From: Owenia fusiformis
Taxonomy: Eukaryota; Annelida; Polychaeta; Sabellida; Oweniidae
Length of the DNA stretch: 60,000 nucleotides
Direction of reading: 5' to 3'
NCBI GenBank assembly: GCA_903813345.2
Contig: CAIIXF020000011.1
Location: 1,204,571 to 1,264,570 of the forward strand
Position numbers and translations under genes: made by a program. Below the pieces are notes generated by a model. It saw only the letters and a list, made by a program, of their open reading frames with translations, searched no databases and was not told the DNA's origin. Positions 20,837 through 33,680 of this stretch are shown in pieces (position 1 is the stretch's first letter; each line of letters opens with the position of its first letter).

Positions 20837-20919
20837 ACAAACAGTCATCCAACAATCATACACACAAACAAAATTCAAACAACGCGACAAACAACAAACA
20901 AGAAAACAAACAACAACCA
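20837..20919. repeat. CAAA/CAAACAA-rich microsatellite
   Basis: Degenerate AACAAACA-type simple sequence on the plus strand. Confidence 0.7.
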
Positions 20920-20970
20920 TGCAAGAAAAACTGACAGAGCGATTGATTGTTTTGCAATTGTTTTGTATTT

Positions 20971-21022
20971 CACTCAGGCATAGCACTCAGGCATAACACT
21001 CAGGCATAGCACTCAGGCATAG
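20971..21022. repeat. 15-bp tandem repeat, about 3.5 copies
   Basis: CACTCAGGCATAGCA / CACTCAGGCATAACA units in direct tandem. Confidence 0.9.
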
Positions 21023-21154
21023 ACAGGCTGATAACACTCAAAATGAAATTGTATAAGCTAATGGGTTAATAAAATATATTGAGATATAACAAGTGGTTTG
21101 TAATATTGTCTTAGCTCTCATTTGTAGTTAGCTGTGTGTTTTTTATCAAACTTA

Positions 21155-21654
21155 CACTCCCCTCCATAAGTTTGTCAACTGAAAGTTCCCTTTTCAATCA
21201 CTTGCGTATTTCAGTCAGGGAAAAGGGGTCTTACCACAGTTTTTTTCAATATTATGATTTTTGATTATCTTTAAAAGCACAGAGACCTTTCAAAAGAGCC
21301 ATGGCTTATGTCTTAACAATTTCTCTTTGCAGATATAGACCAAGATATAGACGGATTTGAATTTAACACATTTTCCTTTTAATCTTGGGCACATTTTTGG
21401 CTCTGTAGCACAATTATATGTTTTGATAAGACCGGTTTTTCTATGTCGGGGCTCATTTATATTTGCGATATCAGCATTGTTGGATTGACGGAACAACATT
21501 ACGAGTCGATCACCACCAGGCAATTTATATGTTCATCCTACTAAGTAGGTCTCCAGAATCAGAAAGAAGTATTCTGGATTTTGAAGCCCTGTGATCGGAG
21601 GATGTGATATGATATTCCATGAAAACTTCCAATTTCCACACTTATGGAGGGGTG
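21155..21654. mobile_element. Tc1/mariner-type MITE (CACTCCC family), 500 bp
   Basis: TA-flanked (21153-21154, 21655-21656). Left end CACTCCCCTCCATAAGTTTG; right end (complement) CACCCCTCCATAAGTGTGG. It is longer than its relatives and may hold an internal insertion. Open frames inside (21290-21523 minus, 21591-21824 plus) do not resemble transposase. Confidence 0.78.
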
Positions 21655-21656
21655 TA

Positions 21657-22210
21657 ACTTTTATTAAAACAGACATTTCTTATGCACCATGCAATGCGGC
21701 AAAGCATTCACTAAACATTCGCCTTTGGGATATCAAATATCGTAAATTAAGTTACAATTGGAGACGAACAAATGTCTTGTGGTTTTTGGTTAATTCTAAA
21801 GCTCGTGAAAAGCCCCCTAATTAATTATATTTTCAAATAGAATTTACTGTCGGATAAATCAACATGAATCTAGCGAAAACTTAACTACAACTACTGCAAA
21901 TGTTTCGTTTTGCCTGTTTTAAATTAATGCAACGATGGTCTTCATTAGATGTTTGTTGTAGTTTAAAGTCAAAATGATATGCCCTCTGATCTCAATAATT
22001 TAGATTCATTTGAACAAACAAAACCAAAACACGACATGGCGGTGAGCTACATGTATCTCTTCAAGTTTAAAAAAAATTATAAAGAAAATCTGAGTTGTTT
22101 TAATATCCTGTTTAAGACCTGTACAGGATATCCTACCTCTATCTCAGTATTTTTTTTTAATAAAAACTATAAATTGAAGAGTTGGTTTTGAAAATTTTAT
22201 TTAATGCTTT
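21657..22210. other. Non-coding stretch
   Basis: AT-rich; nothing recognised between the MITE and the minisatellite. Confidence 0.45.
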
Positions 22211-22772
22211 AAGTTTGGCACTCATCATTGAAAGTTTGACGCTCATCAATGGAAGTTTGACACTCATCATAGAAGGTTTGACACTCATCATTTGAAGTTT
22301 GACACTAAGTATTGGAAATTTGGCACTCATAATCGGAAGTTTGATACATCATTGGAATTTGTCACTCAAAGTTGAAATTTTGACACTCATCATTGAAAGT
22401 TTGACACTCATCATTGAAAGTTTGACGCTAAGCATTTGAAGTTCGACACTCATTAGTTTGAGACTCATCATTGGAATTTGTCACTCATAGTTGAAATTTT
22501 GACACTCGTTATTGGAAATTTGACACTCATCATTGAACGTTTGACACTCATCATTGGAAGTTTTACACTCATTATTGGATGTTTAACACTCGTCATTAAA
22601 ATATTGACACTCATCATTCGAAGTTTGACGCTTAGCATTTGAAGTTCGACACTCATTAGTTTCACACTCATCACTGGACGTTTGACACTCATTTGAAGTT
22701 TTACACTCATCATTTGAAGTTGGACACTCATCATTTGAAGTTTCACACTCGTCATTGGAAGCTCGACACTCA
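22211..22772. repeat. About 21-bp minisatellite (TTGACACTCATCATTGGAAG)
   Basis: Around 27 degenerate units with length changes of one to a few bases. Minus-strand reading gives Met-Ser-Val-Lys repeats (22468-22803), which I regard as non-coding. Confidence 0.92.
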
Positions 22773-24095
22773 ATGCAACATCGAACATTTCACAGGTTTT
22801 CATGTATAATTTTGTCGCTTAACAAATTTGATGTTAGGTATCGAGAGTCAGAAATTATATGCACTGACGGTTTGACTTTGACGCTCGATATATAGATGTT
22901 TGGGAATTGATGGCTGAACAAGTTCTCTGGTGCCCAACCATTTTTGAAATGGGATGACTGGACCACTCGAGACATTGATTCAGACCAAGGGAAATGAAGG
23001 AGACGACGTTCTCAAACATTGTTAATCGAGATCGACCTTACACACCTTGCTCTCTTTTAAGAAGCGAAGTCGAACGGATGCAAAGGACCCTACATACAAA
23101 CGACGCGTATACGTATACTAGTCTATTAAAGAGTGAAATACTCAGCTTTAATTTGGTATATGATTTGTGAATTCTTATTGGGTGGGTGAAAGAATCTATT
23201 TTAGCGTTTTCGAGACATCTTTCTCTACTATCCTACAAATTATTAAAATATGGAATTTTAAACACTTATCATGTTTGTTGATTATAATTACCTGCTGAAA
23301 ATAATCTTACATTACTTTAATGAGAACCTGATTTTTTATAACTAGGTTAGTGTAATTGTTTCTGTCGTGATTAGAACCATATATATATTCCGTATATTTT
23401 CTTACATACAATTCTACAAAGAGCAAAATATTTTATTGAAAACGGGCAGAACACCCAGGAATAAGATATGCCATGCTTAAAATGTTACCTAGAGCACTTT
23501 GTTGTATTTATATGTGGTTTACATATGTTATGAAACAAATAAATTGATAACATCTACATATATACTCTAGTCAAGAATATAATGTACACTGTATGAAATA
23601 CAAAAGCGTGATTTTTAAACATTTCAATATTGCATTCCCGGGACTCGGTGTAGTGATAAAAAGATGCTATGATTCATGTAGCAAAATCAACAGCAATATG
23701 TTTATCTACCGTAATGGCTTATATTGTCTACACGGAAATGGGGTTACCCTTGATCACCATCTGCTGGGTATACACTATACAGCCCTCTGACTCTTACAAA
23801 TGATTTAACATTTAAGACGCTGATGGAGCTTAATTGAGGTCCTAATGTAGCGTTTTTAATGCAGTTTTGATTCGAAACTTCAGACTGAGAATATTTAGCG
23901 TTGTGATCCCCGACTATATACACTATCACTGATCATCGCTCGTCTAAAGAGGGAAATAAGCTGAGCTCTGCCAAAGGGTATGTGTTATGTTGTCTACATG
24001 GAAGTCGTGTGCTGAAAGTATCAATATTAATGGAGCCAGCACATCTGACTCAACCATTTCAACTAAAGATCTAGACTCAATCCACTCTGATCGCT
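22773..24095. other. Non-coding stretch
   Basis: Contains the palindrome CGTATACGTATAC (about 23106) and AT-rich sequence. Open frames here are short and featureless. Confidence 0.4.
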
Positions 24096-24647
24096 ATATC
24101 AATATCATGTATCAATATCATATATCATTACCATACATAAATATCGTATATCAATATCACATATCAATATCGTATATCAATATCATGTATCAATATCATA
24201 TATCATTACCATACATAAATATCGTATATCAATATCAATATCGTATATCAAGATCATGTATCAATATCATATATATCATTACCATACATAAATATCGTAT
24301 ATCGCTTTCATATATCAATATCGTATATCAATATCATATATCAATAGCATATATCGATATCAATAGCACATATCAATATCAATATCATATATCAGTATCA
24401 TATATCATTACCATACATAAATATCGTATATCACTATCACATATCAATATCGTATATCAAAATCATATATAAATATCGTATATCAATATCAAATAGCAAT
24501 ATCGTATATCAATACCATACATCAATATCGTATATCAATATCATATATCAATAGCATATCTCGATATCAATAGCATCAATATAATCTATCAATATCATAT
24601 CTAATTTATCAATGTCATATATAAATACCACACATCAATAGCAATAC
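24096..24647. repeat. AT-rich TATCAATATCRTA minisatellite
   Basis: Built from a 12-bp-like core (TATCAATATCGTA / TATCAATATCATA) with a higher-order block containing TATCATTACCATACATAAATATCG that recurs at about 24122, 24202, 24276 and 24402. Open frames (Tyr-Ile-Asn repeats) are artefacts. Confidence 0.92.
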
Positions 24648-24897
24648 AAAGGCATACCATTTGATATGGATAATTGGATTTGCTAAACTAGACAGTTGTA
24701 CTATAGAGTTTCATTTTAAAATGCTGGGGTAGATATGGTGGATGAATTTTTAATATCAATCAATGCCTCGGGGAAAATAACTTTGGTTAAAATGAGCAAA
24801 GTTGTTATGCAAAAAATGAAGCCAAAGTAAAGTAATTCGTATCATAGTACAAAATTATATGTTACCATGCCAATCGTTTAGCCAGGTATAACATTGA

Positions 24898-25334
24898 TTA
24901 AGGTGGTTCTGTATGTTAAGAAATGAAATTGGATTGATTAATTATTCTTATGTTAATTAGTACCCATAAGCAATTACATAAATGGAGAGCAACTTTGTAT
25001 GAAGAAGTAAATAAATATGCTAGGTTATAATTTGATGATAATAAATATTCTAAATACTGAGCAAATTAAGGGACTTACATTTTGTTTTTTCCAGCAATAT
25101 AGAAAACAATTGAAATATATTTCCGCTTTTTATGTTGCAATTTTGTCTGTTTATCTCTGGTTCTATTTTAGTGCCGACCTTTAACAAAATTTTACCATGT
25201 ATTCCACGATGTGGAGATATATCCAGTTAAGAAAATTTAACGAATATAATTCATTTCGATTTTTAAACTTATTTTTATTATATTTTAACTTATAAAACGT
25301 ATACATAGAAGCTCGTCAGGCGCAACCGCCTTAA
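24898..25334. mobile_element. Possible piggyBac-like MITE (TTAA ends)
   Basis: Bounded by TTAA at 24898-24901 and 25331-25334. Ends are short inverted repeats, GGTGGTT left and GGCGGTT (complement) right. The interior is AT-rich without coding. TTAA targets are the signature of piggyBac elements, but the inverted repeat is short and the TTAA could be chance in AT-rich DNA. Confidence 0.5.
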
Positions 25335-25665
25335 GTATATTGATAATGGGCATCAAATGAACAGTCGATAAACTGCGATGACATACATTCATTAAAACCC
25401 AGCAATTTAAATTTTCCACCGAGTAGACATGAACATCTATGATTTTAGTTTTAAGTATACATATATAAATGTATATAGCTATTTAGGACATAAAATGAGC
25501 AGTGAAACATATTGAATATACAAAACCCAGCAATCGAAAATTTCCGCTGTTTTTAAGTTTTAAGTATATATACTGTATAGGCTATTGGGCATAAAATGAA
25601 CAGTCAACAATACAGTGATATATATTGAATATACAAAACCTAGCAATCGAAATTTTCCGCTGCGT
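25335..25665. repeat. About 110-bp tandem repeat, three copies
   Basis: Each copy has TTTTAAGTATA, GGGCATAAAATGAACAGTC (or variant), ATATTGAATATACAAAACC and CAGCAATCGAAAATTTTCCGC-like blocks. The first copy is most diverged. Copies start near 25330, 25449 and 25556. Confidence 0.8.
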
Positions 25666-26353
25666 TGACATATGCTCAACGCGCAATCACACTTGAAATC
25701 GTGTTATCCGCTTTAGCAATCGAAAACTTTGTGCCATATGCAAAAGTGTACTTAATTAAAATAACGAAGTAGTCAATGTATAATCAAATCAAGATAATAA
25801 TGGGCCATTCAACTTATGTTCGGTATCAAATTAGTGACCATTAAAATACCAATTAGCGCCAGCGCTCGCGTTTCTTTGTCTGTTATTCATTTAGGATTTC
25901 CGTTGTTATTTTCCCGTTTCCGTAACTCTATTTTGTAAAATGTGTGAATCTCAACCGGTCAACAAACTTCGCATTTCAATTTAAAAGCGTTGCTTATAGC
26001 AATCTGGAAAATTGCACTGCATAAAACAATATAATTATTTAGCTATAACAACAAGTTTTGGGGTTTGGAAATATGAAAAATGATCAATCTTAGAATCCAT
26101 TTAAGAAATTTATCTCTGGAAAACATTGTTACACTAAAGAGTATGATATTTGACAGAAAGGCTTTGTGAATTTTGACCCGAATAATTTCTGGAAAATGAA
26201 AAATGTTGCTAATTGCGAAATGTTAAATGTTTAACTAAATTGTTCCTGACAGGATTTGAAAAAAACTCCATAAAACTCCATAACTCATTGAAACTGGAGA
26301 AATAAAAGCCATAAAAAGATTTTTCTAAATTCTAACAACTTGGTATAGTTGTA
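25666..26353. other. Non-coding stretch
   Basis: No gene recognised. A small duplication, CCATAAAACTCCATAA, lies at about 26269. Confidence 0.4.
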
Positions 26354-27423
26354 CAGGGCGTTCATAAAGTTCTTGCAAAAGTGCTCTAAAATTTTTGTAT
26401 CTCAGTCAATCTGGCTGTATTTTTCACTCGGTATACCTACACTATTCATACATTGAGATCCGAAGTTATAATCAATAGGTCTTTGAGGAAAAAAAGTTAT
26501 GGTTCCTATAGTCACATGCTTCGGGGGTAAGCGGAGCAGGCAAAAAGGGTCTGTTTTGTTTGAATGTTCAAAATGTTTTTAACTTGTCCTATTTACTTTA
26601 ATAATGGTATCTTAAGAGTGTAATGTGTTCAAATTAGTGTCCATCATGGTGTTCTATACACGTCTGCTGTCTTACTTACCATTCCTCAAAGATATGAAGG
26701 AACTCATCTGGAAAATTTCTTGCGATTGATCTTTGTATTGATGGCTTTCATCAACATCATCTGATCCTCATTGGATTTTGTTCTTTTAAGGCCTGATCTA
26801 GCATTGTCCTTACCATTTGTTCTACCATCAGTAAATGTTTTAGTCCATTTTGTAAATGGTTCTTTTGGCCATAGCCTCGTTTCCCTACACCTTACGAATG
26901 TCTTCAAGTGTTTGTTTTCTTGAATTTCCCGGTAAAACATACATTCCGATGCTACTGAATATTTGTTATATCTTTTGCTGATTTTGCTGCCATTTTCACA
27001 AAAATAAAATTGACGCTGCCTTTCACAAAGGCCGATGTCATTAACCAATATAGGTCACTTTGATACCATCAGTGATGTCATGAATCAAATAAATATTAAC
27101 AATGATGTCATCATATGACTTCATCTAGGGTTGACATGGCAACCTTAGCTTGTTTTGTATTTTCCAGGATACTTTAAAGTATGTTTAAATTACATCTAAC
27201 CCATATCTTTTATCTAATTTTTTTCTTTTATTCCATGCTGCTCCGCCTACCCCTGACTTGTGTAGCTATAACAATCATAACTTTTTTTCCTCAAGGACCT
27301 GTTTATTATAATTCAAGACTCAAATGTATGAATAGTGTAGGTATACTGAGTGAAAATTTCAGCCAGATTGATTGAGAAACAAAAAATTTAGAGTACTTTT
27401 GCAAGAACTTTATGAACGCCCTG
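26354..27423. mobile_element. Mariner-like element with long inverted repeats
   Basis: A 1,070-bp element between TA dinucleotides (26352-26353 and 27424-27425). Terminal inverted repeats run about 190 bp at roughly 85% identity by eye, starting CAGGGCGTTCATAAAGTTCT and continuing through CTATTCATACATT, GAGGAAAAAAAGTTATG and GGCGGAGCAG-type blocks. The centre holds a partial transposase frame on the minus strand (26704-27048). It is an internally deleted, non-autonomous copy. Confidence 0.88.
26704..27048 (-). pseudogene. Mariner-type transposase N-terminal relic
   Basis: A 114-codon frame begins with an ERQRQFYFCENGS helix, has FYREIQENKHLKT, then FTKWTKTFTDGRTNGK and NEDQMMLMKAI. This order (helix-turn-helix, K-W-x-x-x-F, G-x-x-x-x-K...R-S-G, then a second charged helix) is that of the bipartite DNA-binding region of mariner transposases. 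The catalytic DDD/E half is missing, so it cannot catalyse transposition. It sits inside the inverted repeats at 26354-27423. Confidence 0.6.
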
Positions 27424-28604
27424 TATACGGTACATATAAATATACGAGTATAACAACCAAGTTTGTTTACTTCTTTACCCTAAATACATGTGCAGTCGGT
27501 CAAATGAAATAAACCTTGTCAAGTTCAATATATCACACAATTTTAATTCAATAACAGATTATCTAAGCTTTGACTTTACCAGGATTAGGCAACCTTTCAT
27601 AAGTAGACGTATTCATACATAACGTGATGAAATCAATGTAAATATGTGTTAAGTAGTATTAAAGTCGAGAGGTTAATCCTAACATGACTTCGTTCGAGTG
27701 ACTGATTCTTCTCGGCGATCGCTTTAGACAGATGGCATCGGGAGTTAAAATTCCGATTGGCTGCTTAAGAGATGCCTTTGCCGAAGTCAGCGGCATTGGA
27801 GACTAAATACCTAGTCGGTTTAAATTCATAAAAGCAAGTCAAAAACATCACACGCTGCGGCTTTTGTTGTTGTATTACTGCCCGGAAAATACGTACAGGT
27901 TAACGGCGATCCTCAATTGGCCTAACAATTTCCCGATGAACGTAACCAATAAGAAGGCAAACTCGATCTATCGGGTTTATATCAAGCGCTGCAGCTGATC
28001 GCGGAGTATAATCTCGAAGCAATCGATAAAAGAATCGCCAGGGCCTCAGGCGTATTCTCCGCCTTGGTAGTTAGAGGATCATCACTGGATAAAATAACAT
28101 TAAACTTGGATAAACAAACAGACAAACAAAGTAAACAAACAAACAAGGCGAACGAACAAACACCTCTAGCTACTTAAAACTTACGGCAATCAACGGAATC
28201 ACAAATACAAGTTTGATTGACACGACGTATATATCTGATACATACTCAGACCAAACATGCGATTGCGATTGTATTAATAATTGAAGATGAGACTGGCGAC
28301 AGTTTGAAACAATAGATGGTTTCGAGGCTATGATTCATGTATATCTACATTGGTAATTATTAATATCAACCTAGCTATTAATATATACTACAATCAGTTT
28401 GTGTTTCGTGAACACAGGTGACTTGATAAGACACGAGAAGTGGCATCTCTGCGAGCTGAATCGAAAGCTCTCCCGAGTTATGTCGACATTGAAAAGAACA
28501 AGATCGCACTGTCTCGTACATATGGAGAATATTTAAGAACATACACCAATGGTGACTTAGAACTCTCGTGAGAAAATCGTAGATAGTGAAACATACAATT
28601 TAGA
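27424..28604. other. 5' flank of Ig-gene first exon
   Basis: Contains a (CAAA)n tract at 28111-28147. G+C is slightly higher at 27690-28080. No TATA box or transcription start is confidently seen. The 5' UTR of the exon at 28605 probably lies in the last few hundred bases. Confidence 0.35.
28111..28147. repeat. (CAAA)n microsatellite
   Basis: About nine CAAA-like units with single changes. Confidence 0.85.
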
Positions 28605-28677
28605 ATGGATTACAAGAAATATATGTACATCGTTTGGATTCTTATAGGACTACTGGAGTATGTTTCGACATATACAG
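28605..28677 (+). CDS. Signal-peptide exon, probably of the Ig gene
   Basis: ATG in a good Kozak context (A at -3, G at +4) encodes MDYKKYMYIVWILIGLLEYV then STYT, a signal peptide with a short basic n-region and a hydrophobic core. It ends in phase 1 at ACAG|GTAGGT. The next plus-strand exon with matching phase that I recognise is the Ig exon at 56732, where the junction gives Gly-Arg-Thr in frame. The 28-kb gap makes the link an inference; unseen exons may lie between. Confidence 0.6.
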
Positions 28678-29553
28678 GTAGGTCTTCACAACTTTTATAT
28701 TGCTGCACTTCATAAAATACTTTTAGAAAATGATAAGACTTAGACTTTGATATCTGACTTGAGTTTAAACACTGTTAAAATACATATGTCTTAACTTAGG
28801 GTACGATCGCAAAAAACAATAACGCTTGAGTTTTTTTTAACCATTGAAAACACTTCATGATTTTTCTTCGCTGTATTTAACCTCCCAACTTAGAACATTT
28901 TTTATCTAAAATCCCCTGCTCAAAATGTTCACATGTAACACCTATTCCATCAATTCTGGATTAATAGTAAACGAATTACTTTATATCTTGGTGTTTTTGT
29001 ATACAATGTAAACCAAAGCATATGACTGGTAAAGTTATATTGAGTTCTTTTCGCCCTATTTTGTGCCATTTCGCTTTTCAAAAAGCGACCACCGTGTGAA
29101 TTTTGATCAAGAGAACCACCGTAGTTTCACTGATTACGAGTTTAGATTTCACTTGAACCATTTTAAAAGTTTACGTTTATTTTTTGACGTCTTTATGCCG
29201 TGTTGACAAGCGACAATATGACTCTCAAAGGAGTTTTTGTAGTTTATTGTTCTTTAATGGATTCGTTTTTCTAAGCCGAGACATGTGATATACGGTTAGC
29301 ATGTAGTAAAATAAAACCTTATACATATATCCTACAAATCAATTTAATGATATTTAATATGAAAATCTTTTATGAGGCTGCCTTTCAATGAACATCTTCA
29401 TTTTATGGTTTTTCTTTTGTACAAACGATTTCTGGTTTTCGTCACATATAGACTTGTTTTGACTATTGAGTGTCAATATTTCAAACATTTCACTTTCATC
29501 TTTTTTATTTATTTTCCAACTTCAACATCCATATTCCAGTGAGTACATGCACT

Positions 29554-29615
29554 TATAATGATGATAATTATCGGGTGATGATAAAATGACGATAATGATG
29601 ATAAAATGATGATCG
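29554..29615. repeat. GATGATAA-type microsatellite
   Basis: Degenerate ATGATGATAA / ATAAAATGA units. Confidence 0.75.
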
Positions 29616-29967
29616 ATACATTAATATGAACAGAATGAAAATAACCAAATTAGTTTATATGCCGCACATTATCTTTGCTTAAAATCCGTCACATCAAAAT
29701 AAAATAAATCGATTTTTGCTATATCTTATTCGTTAAGCGTATAATTTCATGTTTGGACATTAAAAGGTATATCCGGTCAATAAACTTTGCTATTGACTTA
29801 ATCTCTAATACCACTTTTAAAAGCTTCAAGTACAATGGAGGCATAATGGAGGATGATATCACTTTCTCTCGGAAATACTGATGTCTCGGATTAAATGTTT
29901 GGTGTCCTCGTGATATTTATATTTTATATTGACTGGTTTATTAATGGGCTAACAGACAAGCAATTTC

Positions 29968-30045
29968 GTGTCGCCAATAGTGTGTCACCAATAGGGTGTC
30001 ACCAATAGTATGTCACCAATAGAGTGTCACCAATACAATGTCACC
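29968..30045. repeat. About 16-bp tandem repeat, five copies
   Basis: GTGTCACCAATAG units spaced by one to three variable bases. Confidence 0.88.
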
Positions 30046-31781
30046 GTAAATAAGATTCCTTTTTGCTATCAATTAGTCGGAATGAGATAGAAGTGTAAAC
30101 TGAAAAAATCGAAAAAATCACACTGATACATTTTAAAACGGCTATGACAATTTGAACCGATTAATAGAGTGGCATTTCGAATAGGCCAACAACAAAATTC
30201 TTGAAATGGTTTATGGTTTCTTTAAAGTGAAGTGAAACTAATATAATATTTTGATTTACATGTCTCTGGCTTATCTACCCTTATCGAGCGTGGTTCAATA
30301 TCGACACTCTGTATACAACTGATAAGCCCCTGAATTCGTTTATCCAATCAAGGCGCGTCCTCCCTCGGATCCATCGAATGATTCTAAATGGGTATACATT
30401 AACACGTCACGTGTCCCTATGGAGCTCTATGATTGGTCCCCAAACTGTAACGTTATCGAATTGATCAGAGGACAGTCCACTTCTAGGCTGCTAGCACAGG
30501 GTAAATGTTATCAAATCAGAATGAACTCTCATTGCTATAAAATGAAATCCTTCGAGAGTAATGTACACAATAACGGAGACGATATCAACAGACATCCTTG
30601 CCTAATGGGCTCAAAATTTGATAAAGTTATTTGTTTTGATATTCTTATCATAAAATGGACTTATATTTCTGTGTCACTTTTCATAAGTGGTAGCCATTGA
30701 ACTAAGAGGGAGGGGGACTGAATATCCTCATCTCACATTTCTGTATCACTTTTTTTCATCAAATCTTTGATTTTGTGCCTAAAAAGGACTTGATAGAATA
30801 CTTATGTAGGGCTCCTAAAAATATGAGGGCATTGAATATGATACACGAGCGCCAATGCCGCTCGTCTCCCAGATCGGCCGATGCCGTCTCGGTAAACAAT
30901 CCAAAACACATGACCATGCATCGCTTGTCATTTAGCTTAATCAACAAAAATGATTATTCAAATTATACTGGCGACGTCATCTTCTATCAGACTAAACACA
31001 TAGTTCCTAAATGTTACAAATACGGAATATTATTTATAGTAATTCTTGGTATTACTGTATAAACAAGTGGCTCTATTTAGCGATCCAAATCGCGTAATAT
31101 GTCTCGAATGATCCACTCATTTCAGTCCATAGTCGTTCAACCCATTTATTTGATTGCTTTGGGTCGTCTCCATGGCACTTGGATGATCAACTAGCCGCAT
31201 CAACCCCATCATACCTGATGAAAATCATCTACAATGAGTAGTCAGACAAGGTCACGTGATTTTGCAATGGCTTCTGGGAAGATTGCATCGAGTAGTCGGA
31301 TTTGAAATCATTGATGGTTCGAATGCTTAAAATGCAATTCAAAGCTACTAAGTTTATTGGAAAATTCGATTACCATGTACCTTATCTAGATCTTTGGAGT
31401 GTATTTGGAATTTGATAGACTATTGGAAATATGGGACTTCAATATATAAGGGTATTTCCCAAACAGTATGACTGTACCAGCTATGGTCAACTTAAAATAT
31501 TTGATAAAAAAGTAAGAACTTTCTTATTTTTTGCCAATGGGTTCGACCAAAAGTGTTCGGAGAGTGTTCACATTTCAAATATTTCTTAATATGTGAGTTC
31601 TTGGGAGAACCAAAAAAGTGTTCACATTGAGAGGTGTTCGGATTACAGAGGTGTTTACAGATATACAGGTTCTATTGTACCTCAGAAGGGTTTAAGAGAA
31701 CCCAAATTCTAGAAACTGATAAATGCTACTATTTTGTTTGTATGTATATAGATTTCATTAGTACATTACATAACATCCCTA

Positions 31782-31840
31782 TCATATGAAAATAGACTAA
31801 TCTTCACTAAGAATCAATTTGGATATAGGCAGAGCAATTA
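31782..31840 (+). pseudogene. Possible LINE RT scrap
   Basis: A short plus-strand stretch reads ENRLIFTKNQFGYRQSNY, close to the conserved N-Q-F-G-Y/F-R segment of non-LTR reverse transcriptases. Stops follow at once. Too short for family placement. Confidence 0.35.
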
Positions 31841-32989
31841 TCAGATCCCCAACTGTGTCATAATCAATTTATATTTGTAGCTGATGATACTTTTAAGCAC
31901 CTCTGACTATTAAAGAGATTTGTAGGTTCACATCTAAGATATTCCAAAAGAACTAGGCATTGGAGTTATCAAAATTATCAAAAAACGAAGCTCATATTAA
32001 GCACCACCCAAGTTAAAAACAACGGACATATTTTCTAAATATTTTTGGTATAAAATATCCCGAGATTGTTGACTTCGACTGAAGTGGTAGCAAGTATATA
32101 TGCTTTAGGCTTGCTGGCTCCCTGTTTTGAGCTTGTTTGGTTTTCGAGGGGAGTCTCTCGTCTCAAGAGATTCTGTAAATAAAACCGAATGTACGTTGAT
32201 TGCGGATTGAATGTCGCTCATAAAAAGTCAAATTTCGTTTTTGTTGTTATATGTGTGGTATCTGTTCAAGTGTTTGGAATCGAGTCTGGGTTAAAGGTTT
32301 AAAAGTGAGAGATTTGTATGTATTTGGTTAGGTCTATATCCACTCCCGAAACTCCTGGGTTAGGGAGACAGGTTAAGGGGCCATCAAGGGGGGGGGGGGG
32401 GGTGCTAAGTTAATGTGAATGGTTGCCATTTTAGATTTGCTAAGTATGTGAATTACCCTTTTAAAAAAGTAATTTACAGTAATTATTACTATACTCTTAC
32501 TTCAGGGTACCCTTAATTCGTTTCTTAAAAGAGAGCTTCGTCTTGGTCTATAAACTAGACTAGCGCGTATGGTAGCCTCTTTATATGATAGATTTGAGTT
32601 CATTTTCAAATATCTTCATTCAGTTTTGACTTTTAAAGAATTAGTTAGTCACTTCTGTTCGGTAAGAAAAATGGTAAATTGAATTAGTTTGACATGACAC
32701 TTGAGAACCCATTTGCAAAGATGGATGGTTGACTTTATCAAATACGACAAAAATAACTATAATTGATTTCAGGAACAACCCTTAATAGTTAAAAAAAATA
32801 GTTAAAGTTATGTTTCATGATTTAACTATGTCTTTATATAGTAATTCTACACATACGAAATATACAGATAATTGATATAGAGAAAATGGAAATCCACACC
32901 TTGACTAGTTACACGGAATCATAAAATATTCTATTTATCCCATAAATCATTTTGCAACTCTCAAAATCATCCCAATATTTGAGAGAATG

Positions 32990-33680
32990 TTAACTAAAAC
33001 AACTTAAGCTACATCAGTAGTTACAATATCAATTCATAATTTAACTGCCCATAAAACATTTCAAATTCAAAAATGTTACCCTTTTAATTAACATTACAAT
33101 TTACAGCCCGCAAAAATTATATTTTGAAAAATGTTTAAGCTAAAACAACTTTAGCTACATTAGTATTTAGAATAAACATTTTAACGGAACAGCCCATAAA
33201 ACATTCCGAAATCAAAAATGTTAAGGCTAAAACAACTTTAGCTACATTAGTATTTTAAATAAACATTTTAATGGAACAGCCCATAAAACATTCCAAAATC
33301 AAAAATGTTAAGCCAAAACAACTTTAGCTACATTAGTAGTAAGAATAAACATTTTACTGGAACAGCCCATAAAACATTCCAAAATCAAAAATGTTAAGGC
33401 TAAAACAACTTTAGCTACATTAGTATTTAGAATAAACATTTTACTGGAACAGCCCATAAAACATTCCAAAATCAAAAATGTTAAGGCTAAAACAACTTTA
33501 GCTACATTAGTATTTAGAATAAACATTTTACTGGAACAGCCCATAAAACATTCCAAAATCAAAAATGTTAAGGCTAAAACAACTTTAGCTACATTAGTAT
33601 TTAGAATAAACATTTTAATGGAACAGCCCATAAAACATTCCAAAATCAAAAATGTTAAGGCTAAAACAACTTTATTTAGC
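32990..33680. repeat. 87-bp satellite array
   Basis: Seven to eight units. Unit starts at about 33221, 33308, 33394, 33481, 33568 and 33655 give a period of 86-87 bp. The central copies are nearly identical, and the first two (32990-33220) are diverged with an insert. The unit carries AAAACAACTTTAGCTACATT and GGAACAGCCCATAAAACATT. The 87-bp period (29 codons) keeps a minus-strand frame open (33308-33703). Confidence 0.93.

Noticed and set aside
22468-22803. Met-Ser-Val-Lys repeat frame
   Set aside because: Created by the 21-bp minisatellite, with indels and no start or splice context.
23987-24472. 161-codon Tyr-Ile-Asn repeat frame
   Set aside because: Produced by the AT-rich TATCAATATC minisatellite.
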